From the NCBI RefSeq assembly GCF_015210005.1, contig NZ_MU158698.1, positions 627,099 to 691,098 on the forward strand: a stretch of 64,000 nt of DNA, given 5' to 3'. This document shows positions 35,826-44,155 of this stretch, in pieces (position 1 is the stretch's first letter; every line of letters begins with the position of its first letter). The translations under genes and the position numbers were made by a program. A model generated the notes under the pieces. That model had not been told where the DNA came from, ran no database searches, and worked only from the letters and a program-made list of their open reading frames with translations. Source of the DNA: Sphingobacterium hungaricum. GTDB lineage: Bacteria > Bacteroidota > Bacteroidia > Sphingobacteriales > Sphingobacteriaceae.

Positions 35826-35889
35826 TTTTTATTATTAATTCTTGTAATGTTTTAGCACTTAAATTTTGAGTAAAATTTGAAGGGGATAA

Positions 35890-35897
35890 CAAATGTA
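35890..35897 (-). promoter_or_regulatory. Candidate -7 box of dnaB
   Basis: The minus strand reads TACATTTG, matching TAnnTTTG, about 65 nt before the dnaB start codon. It abuts the weak DnaA-like site GTTATCCCC at 35882-35890, so DnaA binding there could affect this promoter. Confidence 0.45.
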
Positions 35898-36224
35898 GGA
35901 AAATTTACAGCACTTTAATTTACAAGTTTTAAACACCAAATGTGAATTAATAATTGTTCATCATTTCTCCGCCTCTTTATAAACGAGTTATCCACACTTT
36001 TGTTACCCCGAATGTTAGCCAAGTTTTCAACACATTCAACAACAATGCTTTAAAACGATGTTAAAAAGTATAACTGATGTGCATAACTCTAGACCATCTG
36101 TAGTTTATTTTATCAAAAATGCTATTTTTCTTAAAATCAAGATTCAAGTATTCAGCTAGTTTTCAAGAGTCTATGTTATTTATTTTTGAAAGCTTGGTGC
36201 TTTCAAATTATTCCATCTTTATTG

Positions 36225-36232
36225 TATCTTTG
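36225..36232 (+). promoter_or_regulatory. Candidate -7 box giving a leaderless ubiE mRNA
   Basis: TATCTTTG matches TAnnTTTG and ends only 4 nt before the ATG at 36237. If used, the mRNA would have almost no 5' leader, and upstream in-frame TTG starts would not be transcribed. Confidence 0.5.
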
Positions 36233-36236
36233 TCGT

Positions 36237-36980
36237 ATGACGTCTAATGATACAACTACTGTAAAACCATATAAAGGACAAGAAGGAGCTAAGAAAGAGC
36301 AAGTTGCTGATATGTTCAATAATATATCGAAAACTTACGATTTCCTGAACCATTTTTTATCCTTAGGAATTGATATTATTTGGCGAAAAAAAGCAATCCG
36401 TTCGTTAAAATCAAGCCAACCACAGCTCATGCTGGATGTGGCTACAGGAACAGGCGACTTTGCCTTGGAATCGATAAAAATCTTAAATCCGAAAAAAATA
36501 ATCGGCGTAGATATTTCTCAGGGAATGCTGGATGTGGCAAAAGAAAAAATCGCGAAACAAGGCTTGCAAGAACAATTTGAAGTTCATTTGGGCGATTCAG
36601 AACAGTTAAACTTTGACGACAATACGTTCGATGCTGTTACCGTTGCATTTGGTGTGCGCAATTTCGAAAATTTAGAAAAAGGAATTTCAGATATCTGCCG
36701 AGTATTGAAACCGGGAGGGAGAGCAATTATTTTGGAGTTCTCAAATCCTAAAGGATTTCCGATAAAACAACTGTATAATTTCTATTTTCATGCGGTCACT
36801 CCTACGATAGGAAAACTGTTTTCCAAAGATTCAAGTGCGTACGAATACCTTCCGGAATCTGTTGCTAATTTTCCAGATGGAGACAACTTTGCACAAATCA
36901 TGAAAAATGCGGGTTTTAAATCGACAAAAGTAAGACCTCAGACTTTTGGTATTTGCACCATTTATGAAGCTGTTAAATGA
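36237..36980 (+). CDS. ubiE: Demethylmenaquinone methyltransferase (UbiE/MenG)
   Basis: This SAM-dependent methyltransferase makes menaquinone from demethylmenaquinone; Bacteroidetes use menaquinone, so the MenG role is favoured. The 247-residue protein has FNNISKTYDFLNHFLSLGIDIIWRKKAI, the SAM-binding MLDVATGTGDFALE, and VAFGVRNFENLEKGISDICRVLKPGGRAIILEFS. I chose the ATG at 36237 because it follows a promoter box and gives the conserved N-terminus; a longer TTG-initiated form would add 17 unconserved residues. Its stop codon overlaps the porT start by 4 nt. Confidence 0.93.
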   Translation: MTSNDTTTVKPYKGQEGAKKEQVADMFNNISKTYDFLNHFLSLGIDIIWRKKAIRSLKSSQPQLMLDVATGTGDFALESIKILNPKKIIGVDISQGMLDVAKEKIAKQGLQEQFEVHLGDSEQLNFDDNTFDAVTVAFGVRNFENLEKGISDICRVLKPGGRAIILEFSNPKGFPIKQLYNFYFHAVTPTIGKLFSKDSSAYEYLPESVANFPDGDNFAQIMKNAGFKSTKVRPQTFGICTIYEAVK

Positions 36981-37801
36981 GAAAAATTGTCATTTTAATT
37001 CTTTTTTTGTTTGGAATAACTTCGTCAGAAACGTTGCTGGCACAAAGAATCTCTTTTCCATTTTCTGGTGCATATGATGAAGATGCCGTGCTCAGAATCG
37101 GAATACAGTATTCTTATGTCAATGCGAGGTATATTCTTAATTTAAATGAGAATTGGTCGACGACTGGCATTGATTACGGGCCAACCAACAACAATACGTT
37201 ACCAAATTTACAATCGATTCGTTCTCAAGCATCCCATGGAATGTCCGTCGGGTTGCCTATAGATGTTCGAATTACAGATAATTTATATTCTACATTCAGC
37301 CCTAACTTTGTTTTTATCAACAATTCAAGCATCACATTTACGGGTGTTGACCCAGAAATTGGCTTTATTGATAAACGCATGCGCCATACCACAGAATCCA
37401 GAGACGGTTCAAATTTTAATTCCTTTGAATTTCCATTGTCATTAAAATTACGTTCTGACGAGAAAGTGTTAAAGAACAAATTCAATCGCTACAGAGCTTA
37501 TTTAACCGGCGGTACGAAGTACACACGATTCGTTGGATTATCACAAGAATACAATGAAATTGCTCTGGAACCAGAACAAGCAAATCCTTTACTTATCAAG
37601 CCTGGATATTTATCATGGGAAGCTGGAGTTGGCGTAGAAATTTTCTTCACCTATTTTAAAGTTTCTCCTGAAATAAAATTTTCTCAAAGTTTTGGCAATG
37701 TTTTGGACAAAAACCATGCTTTAAATACCGACAATCAATTTATGGAAAAATTGGACAAAGCTTTTGTCAGAAACATTCAGTTTAGTTTGATTTTCCAATA
37801 A
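36977..37801 (+). CDS. porT: PorT-family outer-membrane protein
   Basis: PorT/SprT is an outer-membrane beta-barrel of the type IX secretion and gliding machinery. The 274-residue protein has a signal peptide (residues 1-22, ending LLAQ), and beta-strand-rich sequence with GMSVGLPIDVRITDNLYSTFSPNFVF, FEFPLSLKLRSDEK and a C-terminal FSLIFQ. The overlap with ubiE matches gene order I recall from other Bacteroidetes. A generic PorT-fold protein without T9SS role is possible; a PorG homologue elsewhere in this window supports T9SS. Confidence 0.8.
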   Translation: MRKIVILILFLFGITSSETLLAQRISFPFSGAYDEDAVLRIGIQYSYVNARYILNLNENWSTTGIDYGPTNNNTLPNLQSIRSQASHGMSVGLPIDVRITDNLYSTFSPNFVFINNSSITFTGVDPEIGFIDKRMRHTTESRDGSNFNSFEFPLSLKLRSDEKVLKNKFNRYRAYLTGGTKYTRFVGLSQEYNEIALEPEQANPLLIKPGYLSWEAGVGVEIFFTYFKVSPEIKFSQSFGNVLDKNHALNTDNQFMEKLDKAFVRNIQFSLIFQ

Positions 37802-37806
37802 AACAT

Positions 37807-38577
37807 ATGCAAGAAGTTAGAACAGTATTCATTACAGGAGCGAGCTCAGGAATCGGCGCATCTTGTGCCAAATTATTCGCTCAGGAAGGGAAATATAGAT
37901 TATTGCTTTGCGCAAGAAGAATAGAGAAATTAATTCTTTTGCAAGATGAATTATTGACAATCAATCCTTCTTTACAAATCCATGTATTCCAATTGGATGT
38001 AAAAAATTCAGATGAGGTTAAAGAATCCATCGCTTCTCTACCCGAAGAATGGAAAAAAATCGATGTGCTGATTAACAATGCTGGTTTGAGTCAAGGTTTG
38101 GACCCAATCCAAAATGGAGATTTGGGAGATTGGGACCGCATGATTGACACCAACATCAAAGGATTGCTGTATGTCAGCAAAGCTGTAATTCCATTTATAC
38201 AAAAAAGCAACAATGGGCATATCATCAACATCGGTTCTATCGCCGGAAAGGAAGTATATGCAAACGGGAATGTATATTGTGCCACAAAACATGCGGTCGA
38301 TGCGCTGAATAAAGCCATGCGAATCGATTTGTTAAAAGATGGAATAAAAGTAACGGCAATCAATCCGGGAATGGTGGAAACTGAATTTTCAGAAGTACGT
38401 TTCCATGGAGACAAAGAACGTGCGAAAGCAGTTTATGACGGTCTATCCGCTTTGACACCGTTGGATATTGCAGAGATTATATCATTTGTTTTGTCAAGGC
38501 CAGCGCATGTGAATATCAATGATTTATTAGTGATGCCAACTGCACAAGCAAGTGGCTCAATCGTTCAAAGAAAATAA
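37807..38577 (+). CDS. Short-chain dehydrogenase, YdfG-like
   Basis: The 256-residue SDR has the NADP-binding TGASSGIGASCAKLF (about residues 9-23), the NNAG motif (INNAGLSQG), the catalytic Ser-Tyr-Lys set (IGSIAGK and VYCATKHAV) and NPGMVETEFSEVRFHGD. The last segment resembles YdfG-type 3-hydroxy acid (allo-threonine, serine) dehydrogenases. The N-terminal Arg-rich CARRIEK favours NADP. It follows porT by 5 nt and precedes yqeY. Confidence 0.88.
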   Translation: MQEVRTVFITGASSGIGASCAKLFAQEGKYRLLLCARRIEKLILLQDELLTINPSLQIHVFQLDVKNSDEVKESIASLPEEWKKIDVLINNAGLSQGLDPIQNGDLGDWDRMIDTNIKGLLYVSKAVIPFIQKSNNGHIINIGSIAGKEVYANGNVYCATKHAVDALNKAMRIDLLKDGIKVTAINPGMVETEFSEVRFHGDKERAKAVYDGLSALTPLDIAEIISFVLSRPAHVNINDLLVMPTAQASGSIVQRK

Positions 38578-38589
38578 AATAACAATATT

Positions 38590-39039
38590 ATGTCGTTAGA
38601 AATTAAAATCAATCAAGAGATTAAAAGCGCAATGATTGCCAAAGATAGCGTTAGGCTTCGCGGTTTGCGTGCCATTAAATCAAGCATACTTTTAGCTAAA
38701 ACCGAGAAAGGCCATTCAGAAGAGTTGAATGAAGAAACCGAAATCAAAGTTTTACAAAAATTAGCAAAACAGCGCAAAGAATCTGCGGAAATTTACAAGA
38801 CTCAGAATCGCGATGATTTATACCAAATCGAAATTGAAGAATTGAATGTGATTGAGGAATTTCTTCCAAAACAGTTAGACCGTTCTGAAATTGAAAAAAT
38901 CATCCAAGAAATCATTTCTCAAAGTGGAGCGACTTCTGTTAAAGATATGGGAAAAGTAATGGGCGCTGCCAATCAGCAATTAGCTGGAAAAGCGGATGGA
39001 AAAACGATTTCTGAAGTCGTCAAATCGCTTTTGCAATAA
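38590..39039 (+). CDS. yqeY: GatB/YqeY domain protein
   Basis: The 149-residue protein resembles the tail domain of the GatB amidotransferase, which recognises tRNA: MSLEIKINQEIKSAM, LRGLRAIKSSILLAKTEKG, KQRKESAEIYK, and EFLPKQLDRSEIEKII, then VKDMGKVMGAANQQLAGKADG. Stand-alone YqeY proteins are common, and their role is unknown. It starts 12 nt after the SDR gene and its stop codon precedes the ElaA-like gene start by 1 nt. Confidence 0.9.
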   Translation: MSLEIKINQEIKSAMIAKDSVRLRGLRAIKSSILLAKTEKGHSEELNEETEIKVLQKLAKQRKESAEIYKTQNRDDLYQIEIEELNVIEEFLPKQLDRSEIEKIIQEIISQSGATSVKDMGKVMGAANQQLAGKADGKTISEVVKSLLQ

Positions 39040-39040
39040 G

Positions 39041-39493
39041 ATGGATTACAGCTGGGCCATTAAAGAATTTCAAGAATTGTCGGCTACAGAATTGTATAAA
39101 ATTCTACAGCTTCGGATTGATGTCTTTATGTTGGAACAAGATTGCTTGTACCCTGAATGTGACAACAAAGATTTTAAATCAGCGCATATTTTTGCGCAAT
39201 CAGGCGAACAGATTATCGCATACGCTCGACTCGTGCACCCCGGAATATCCTACTCCGAAAGTTCCATTGGGCGCGTTGTTGTTCATAAAGACTTCAGAAA
39301 ATTTGGATTAGGCAAAGAATTGATGGTTCGTTCGATTGAACAGGTTCTGAAAACTTATCCAAATCGCGGTATTCGCATTAGCGCACAAGCACATTTACAA
39401 AAATTTTACGAAGAGCTGGGCTTTTTGAAAGTGAGCGATGAATATTTGGAAGATAATATTCCGCACATCGAAATGCTTCATCAGTCGGCATAA
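39041..39493 (+). CDS. ElaA-type GNAT acetyltransferase
   Basis: The 150-residue GNAT protein is of the ElaA type: LSATELYKILQLRIDVFMLEQDCLYPECDNKD at the N-terminus, SIGRVVVHKDFRKFGLGKELMVRSIEQ (acetyl-CoA loop, about residues 80-106) and QAHLQKFYEELGFLKV. The substrate is unknown. I chose ATG 39041 since it directly follows the yqeY stop codon and begins the conserved MDYSW; a longer in-frame form would overlap yqeY by 44 nt. Confidence 0.87.
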   Translation: MDYSWAIKEFQELSATELYKILQLRIDVFMLEQDCLYPECDNKDFKSAHIFAQSGEQIIAYARLVHPGISYSESSIGRVVVHKDFRKFGLGKELMVRSIEQVLKTYPNRGIRISAQAHLQKFYEELGFLKVSDEYLEDNIPHIEMLHQSA

Positions 39494-39524
39494 AAAAAGG
39501 AGGTTTTGTTTAACCTCCTTTTTT
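39493..39524. terminator. Bidirectional terminator
   Basis: AAGGAGGTT (39497-39505) pairs with AACCTCCTT (39512-39520), flanked by an A-run and a T-run. It separates the plus-strand ElaA-like gene and the convergent acyltransferase gene. Confidence 0.88.
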
Positions 39525-39528
39525 GCTA

Positions 39529-40488
39529 TTATCCTTTTTTTCGACTTCCGAACTCTTTATCTCGTTCGAATGTATTCATGTGTCTTTCTTTCTTAGCTGG
39601 ATAAATATCATCCAAAATCAATAAAATTCCAGTTTCTTCCACTTCACCGAACTCATTGTTTCGTGATGTTCCAAACGTTTTCATCGAAGGCGAAAGATTC
39701 ATATACGTATTGATTAAAGGAGGGATATTTTCTCCCAGTTCGCGCACGCGGTGATTCAATATTTTATAGCCTTCTTTGTAAGACAAGCCTTCAAAAATCC
39801 CTTCAATTTTAGAAATATCCGTTTTGTAACCGATTTTCAGATGGTCAAAAGGCACAACTAAATCTTCTCGGTCTGGGAAATAGGATTCCATAAAATAGAT
39901 AAGCAAATCACGAGCTTCTTCGTTATAATGAGGATACATCGTCACTTTCCCAAATAAATATTTTATTTCAGGATTGATAACCACCAATGCACCTAAGCCA
40001 TCCCATAGATTATCCAAAGAAAACAGACCTTTGCGATTATCGATCGCGGGCTGGAATCTAGGCTGTACCCAAGAACGTCCCAATTCCAATGTATACGGAA
40101 GGTAATCCTTGATGAATTTTTCTGAAAAATTAAAATAATGTGCTGTCGATAACTGGAAATGACCGTCTTCTTCAAGTGCATTTTCACATTTGATTACACG
40201 GTAACCTGCAATGATTTCTTGCTCTTCGGGATTCCACGCAATTAATTGGTCGTAATTGTGTGTACATGTATCATTTTCATCGATGTCAAGAGATAATCCT
40301 GTTCCACCCCCCGCATGTCTAAAAGTCAATTCACGCAGTCTCCCAATCTCACGCATAATATTTGGTGCTGCATGGTAGTTTATCAAGTAGACTTCATTAT
40401 TTCCGTTATTGGTATAACGGATAAAAGAATCCTTGGTAAGCTCAGCTTTTATTAAATTTCTATCTACTGGATCGATAATTTCTTGCAT
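39529..40488 (-). CDS. GlsB-like N-acyltransferase (GNAT fold)
   Basis: The 319-residue protein is a GNAT-type acyltransferase of the OlsB/'hemolysin' kind: LRELTFRHAGGGTGLSLDIDENDTCTHNYDQLIAWNPEEQEIIAGYRVI, then LELGRSWVQPRFQ and LDNLWDGLGALVVINPEIKYLFGKVTMYPHYNE. Beside a PlsC-type acyltransferase it matches the GlsB-GlsA pair that makes N-acyl and then O-acylated glycine lipids in Bacteroides. It is second in a two-gene minus-strand unit (3-nt gap). The amino acid (glycine, ornithine, serine) is not decided by the sequence. Confidence 0.75.
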   Translation of the reverse strand: MQEIIDPVDRNLIKAELTKDSFIRYTNNGNNEVYLINYHAAPNIMREIGRLRELTFRHAGGGTGLSLDIDENDTCTHNYDQLIAWNPEEQEIIAGYRVIKCENALEEDGHFQLSTAHYFNFSEKFIKDYLPYTLELGRSWVQPRFQPAIDNRKGLFSLDNLWDGLGALVVINPEIKYLFGKVTMYPHYNEEARDLLIYFMESYFPDREDLVVPFDHLKIGYKTDISKIEGIFEGLSYKEGYKILNHRVRELGENIPPLINTYMNLSPSMKTFGTSRNNEFGEVEETGILLILDDIYPAKKERHMNTFERDKEFGSRKKG

Positions 40489-40491
40489 ATA

Positions 40492-41325
40492 TTATTTTTT
40501 TTCCAATGCCATGTCATAAACCGTTTCTCTAACCTCTGCCGCCCATTCGAGCTCCGTTTTACGCTTATCAAAATGCGTGTAAGGAATCCGCTCCCCAATA
40601 TGAATGGTTACGCAATGATTCCTTTGAGCGAACATTTCGTCAGGCAAATACAGCATTTCTATATTCGCTTTGATACCCACGCTCTGTCTTAATTTTGCTA
40701 AGTTGTAAAAAAAATTAGAATTCTTGCCATCAATATACACAGGAATAATGTCTTTTTTATATTTTTTGGATTTAGAAATGAAACTTTTCTTCCATTCTAA
40801 ATCTTGTACTTTTCCATTTATTTTCCTTGAAACTAATCCAGCCGGAAAAACTAAAAGCGCCTGATCCGATGCATAAGCCCGATCTATGGCCGCGATTATA
40901 TCTTTGCTTTGACCACCAACTTTGTTTACAGGAACGAATAAAGGTTCTAAATTCCGAATGTTCATCAGAATATCATTCACCAAAAATTTAACATCTTTTC
41001 GGTAACGTCCGATCGCTTCCATTAGCGCGACGCTATCTAAACCTCCCAATGGATGGTTAGATGCAAAAATCACGCTATCTTCTAAAGGAATATTTTCTCC
41101 GCCAACCAATTTGACCTCAACATTTAATTCCTTTAACAAAGCTTCAACAAAATCCAAACCAAACAGGTCACGATACTTGACCATGATGTAGTTTATATCA
41201 TCTTCATGAATGATTTTCTTAAGATAGTTTATAACAGGTTTCGGTATCCATTTTGCTAATTTCGGACTTTTCTTGTGTATAACTTCCCTTACGTGAATGA
41301 ATTTCTCTTGCTCGTTTGAATCCAT
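40492..41325 (-). CDS. GlsA-like O-acyltransferase (PlsC type)
   Basis: The 277-residue protein has the acyltransferase motifs NHPLGGLDSVALM (H-x4-D, about residues 90-102), FVPVNKVGGQSKD and LLVFPAGLVSRKINGK, with a cationic N-terminus. Unlike most PlsC proteins it lacks a clear N-terminal membrane helix. With its downstream neighbour it forms a probable aminolipid pathway: the neighbour adds the amide-linked acyl chain, this enzyme the ester-linked one. Alternative: a general lysophospholipid acyltransferase. Confidence 0.78.
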   Translation of the reverse strand: MDSNEQEKFIHVREVIHKKSPKLAKWIPKPVINYLKKIIHEDDINYIMVKYRDLFGLDFVEALLKELNVEVKLVGGENIPLEDSVIFASNHPLGGLDSVALMEAIGRYRKDVKFLVNDILMNIRNLEPLFVPVNKVGGQSKDIIAAIDRAYASDQALLVFPAGLVSRKINGKVQDLEWKKSFISKSKKYKKDIIPVYIDGKNSNFFYNLAKLRQSVGIKANIEMLYLPDEMFAQRNHCVTIHIGERIPYTHFDKRKTELEWAAEVRETVYDMALEKK

Positions 41326-41530
41326 AAATATTCTAAATACACAATTTTCTAAACCCTATATTTTTGTAAAAATAAGTAAAAATCTTTAAGAAATTAGGAA
41401 ATAATCCCATCCGTTTTTAAAGTTTTTCAGTTATTAATTGATTATTATTAACTTAGTCATAGATATATTAAGCTCTCAAATTAAACCATATCAATTTTTA
41501 ATTGTTTAATAGTATATTAGCAAACGAAAC

Positions 41531-42193
41531 ATGTATATCGGAGACATCATATCAGACTTTTATGCTGAAGTTAAATCTTCTGATACCGTCGCATACACGC
41601 TTGACAAGATTAACGAATTGCATTTCCACCAACTTCCTATTGTTGATGAAAAAGAATACAAGGGCTTAATTACAGAAGAACAATTGATTCAGATTTCAGA
41701 TGACCAATTGACTTTAAAAGACATTAAATTACTAAGTCCATTAATCTACATCTTTGATTATCAGCATGTGTATGATGCTTTGCAAATCATTTCCATTTAC
41801 AAAACAGATATCCTACCTGTTTTAAATAAGCAGATGCAGTATATTGGAGTGATTACCAATAACGATATTTTAAAATCGTTAAACAGCACGCTGGATAATG
41901 CGGAGAATGGTGCTATCATCGTACTGGAATTGGATGCGCGAGATCAATCCTTCACGCATTTAGCGCATATTATTGAATCTGAAAACACTAAAATCGTCAA
42001 CGCCTCAAGCAGAGCTATTCCCGACAGCAACAAAATCGAGATGACGATTAAATTGAACAAAAACAATATTTCTTCGGTTATTGCTTCACTATGGCGATTT
42101 GATTACGAAGTCAAGGCGACTTTCAATGATGGCACGGATCAAGATGAATTATTGGATCGTTATGATCACCTGATGAATTATCTAGATCTCTAA
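41531..42193 (+). CDS. Protein with two CBS domains and ACT-like tail
   Basis: The 220-residue protein has two CBS motifs (about 1-55 and 65-125; FHQLPIVDEKEYKGLIT and ILPVLNKQMQYIGVIT), which usually bind adenine nucleotides, and a C-terminal ACT-like region (about 135-210; AIIVLELDARDQSFTHLAHII). The layout resembles AcuB. It lies just upstream of NAD kinase, so it may sense adenylate or NAD status, though this is inference only. Confidence 0.8.
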   Translation: MYIGDIISDFYAEVKSSDTVAYTLDKINELHFHQLPIVDEKEYKGLITEEQLIQISDDQLTLKDIKLLSPLIYIFDYQHVYDALQIISIYKTDILPVLNKQMQYIGVITNNDILKSLNSTLDNAENGAIIVLELDARDQSFTHLAHIIESENTKIVNASSRAIPDSNKIEMTIKLNKNNISSVIASLWRFDYEVKATFNDGTDQDELLDRYDHLMNYLDL

Positions 42194-42319
42194 AATTAAT
42201 CTCTTAATATCATCTTCGTTATTCATTATCCAATAAATAGGTTGAATATTTATCTTCCATAGGATTCGTGTTCGTTTTTTCCCATCTTTGTTGTGTTATT
42301 TAACAACACAGACAATTAT

Positions 42320-43213
42320 ATGAAAAAGAAAGCCATTGCTATATATGGCCGAGAATTTAATAGTTCTGTTCTTCCCTATGTAGAGCAGGTTTTTGATTTT
42401 CTTGAGAAAAACGACGTAGAAGTTTTCATTTATTCCAATTTTCATGCATTTCTGATTAACCAATTTGGTTTTTCAGCGAATTGTGCAACATATACTTGTC
42501 ATGAAGATTTACCTAAAGACGTTTTATTTGTTCTCAGTTTAGGCGGTGATGGAACCATGTTGTCTGCGGTTTCTATTATCAAAGATACTGGAATTCCAAT
42601 TGCCGGAATTAATTTTGGACGTTTGGGCTTTTTGGCTACAATCAATAAAATTGAAATCGAAGAAGCGCTGACCCAAATACTAAATAAAGAATACCAATTA
42701 CAGCCAAGGTCATTATTAAATGTAGAGTCTTCATCAGGTTCTCTTTTTGAAGGCAATCATTTTGCTTTAAATGACATGACGGTTTTCCGGTATGATAGCT
42801 CTTCCATGATCACGATCCATGTAAAGATCAATGGCGAAGTTTTAAATTCATATTGGGCAGATGGTCTAATTATCGCTACGCCGACAGGATCTACAGCATA
42901 TTCTTTAAGCTGTGGAGGACCCATCATTATGCCAGGAAGCGGTAATTTCGTAATTACACCGATATCTCCACATAACTTAAATGTACGCCCGATCGTAATT
43001 TCTGCCGAAATGCAATTAGTACTGGAAATAGAAAGCCGTACGGAAAAATATATTTTCAGCAGTGACTCGAGAAGTGTTACTTTGCCCACAACAACCAGTT
43101 TGAAAATCAATAAGGCGAAATTTACAATTAACCTCATCCGCTTGAAAGCTGACGGATATTTTAAAACATTGAGAGAAAAACTGCTTTGGGGGATTGATGT
43201 TAGAAATTATTAA
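42320..43213 (+). CDS. nadK: NAD kinase
   Basis: NadK phosphorylates NAD to NADP. The 297-residue protein has the catalytic GGDGT (LSLGGDGTMLSAV), the GINFGRLGFLA motif, FALNDMTVFRYDSSSMI and the ATP/NAD-binding DGLIIATPTGSTAYSLSCGGPI. ATG 42320 begins MKKKAIAIYGREF, as in homologues; an in-frame upstream start at 42293 adds nine unconserved residues. A near-consensus -7 box CATCTTTG lies at 42283-42290. It ends at a hairpin (43216-43246). Confidence 0.95.
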   Translation: MKKKAIAIYGREFNSSVLPYVEQVFDFLEKNDVEVFIYSNFHAFLINQFGFSANCATYTCHEDLPKDVLFVLSLGGDGTMLSAVSIIKDTGIPIAGINFGRLGFLATINKIEIEEALTQILNKEYQLQPRSLLNVESSSGSLFEGNHFALNDMTVFRYDSSSMITIHVKINGEVLNSYWADGLIIATPTGSTAYSLSCGGPIIMPGSGNFVITPISPHNLNVRPIVISAEMQLVLEIESRTEKYIFSSDSRSVTLPTTTSLKINKAKFTINLIRLKADGYFKTLREKLLWGIDVRNY

Positions 43214-43215
43214 GT

Positions 43216-43246
43216 GTTAAAAATAGATAGTTTAGCTATTTTTAAC
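43216..43246 (+). terminator. Hairpin after nadK
   Basis: GTTAAAAATAG (43216-43226) pairs perfectly with CTATTTTTAAC (43236-43246). It has only a weak T-run behind it, but it lies just after the nadK stop codon. porG has its own near-consensus box TATCTTTA at 43281-43288. Confidence 0.55.
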
Positions 43247-43305
43247 GTCAATAAATTTCAACTGATACTATTAAATCAATTATCTTTACATCAAAATTTT
43301 AAATC

Positions 43306-44136
43306 TTGCTTAGAAAGATATATATAACATCGCTAGCCATTTTTATGTTGACCCTTTCTCCCGTCCTTGCACAGCAATGGGAAGTAGGCGCCAATCTTAG
43401 TGGCTCTGGTTATATGGGTGATATCAATCCAAGCAATCCTATTTATTTCAAAAGCTTTGCAGGAGGCATCAATCTTAAATACAATTTCAATCCGACATGG
43501 GGTGTCAAGGCTGGCGCTAACTTTTTGGAATTGACAGGTTCTGACCGAGATTTCTCTTCACAGCTTCAGCAAAATAGAAATTTGAATTTTCGCAACCATG
43601 TTTTGGAAGTTTCAGCTGTCGCTGAATTTAACTTCTTCAAATTTATCGCAAACCGCAAAGATAATCGATATACGCCTTATCTTTTTGCAGGCGTTGCGGG
43701 AATTATGCACAATCCGTTCGTAACATTCAGTACTGGTGAAAAATATTATTTAAGGGATTTGTATCTAGAGAATGATTTATTTGATCGTTCGTATAAACCG
43801 AGCAGGTATGCAGTAGCAATTCCATTCGGTGCTGGTTTTAAATACAACATCAGTGGGCCATGGACATTAGGTGCTGAAATTGGCTATCGTACGGCTTTGA
43901 CTGACCACATCGACAATGTTAGTGGCAACTATACAACTTTGATTTATTCTGATCTTCCGGCATCTACGAGAGCTAGGATTGATGAAGCAACATGGTTATT
44001 CCTTGCTGACAAAAGCAACAATTTAGAAGAGAACGCTGGAAAAATGCGTGGCAATGGACAGCCATTAGATGGATATATGACAGCTGGGGTGACCGTAACG
44101 TATACATTTATAAGTCGAAAATGTTATTGGTGGTAA
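43306..44136 (+). CDS. porG: PorG-family protein (DUF6089) of type IX secretion
   Basis: PorG is an outer-membrane component linked to the PorK/PorN ring of type IX secretion. The 276-residue protein has a signal peptide (MLRKIYITSLAIFMLTLSPVLAQ needs the TTG start at 43306; the later ATG would lack the basic n-region), then beta-rich sequence with WEVGANLSGSGYMGDINPSNP, LKYNFNPTWGVKAG and PYLFAGVAGIMHNP. The order porG-uppS-bamA-ompH-ompH is that of Porphyromonas gingivalis PG0189-PG0193. A TTG start is unusual but well supported here. Confidence 0.85.
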   Translation: MLRKIYITSLAIFMLTLSPVLAQQWEVGANLSGSGYMGDINPSNPIYFKSFAGGINLKYNFNPTWGVKAGANFLELTGSDRDFSSQLQQNRNLNFRNHVLEVSAVAEFNFFKFIANRKDNRYTPYLFAGVAGIMHNPFVTFSTGEKYYLRDLYLENDLFDRSYKPSRYAVAIPFGAGFKYNISGPWTLGAEIGYRTALTDHIDNVSGNYTTLIYSDLPASTRARIDEATWLFLADKSNNLEENAGKMRGNGQPLDGYMTAGVTVTYTFISRKCYWW

Positions 44137-44155
44137 TTGTATTGGCAAAAGAAAA

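Larger units (their letters stand above)
35826..36236. other. 411-bp gap with DnaA boxes between dnaB and ubiE
   Basis: The region has a perfect DnaA box TTATCCACA at 35988-35996 (plus strand), a TTATGCACA on the minus strand at 36078-36086, and a weaker GTTATCCCC on the minus strand at 35882-35890. The rest is AT-rich with no ORF. It separates two divergent genes. It may be a DnaA-controlled promoter for dnaB or, less certainly, part of a replication origin. Confidence 0.55.

Noticed and set aside
36186-36236. TTG-initiated N-terminal extension of UbiE
   Set aside because: The extension is not conserved and would start upstream of the likely promoter box at 36225-36232.
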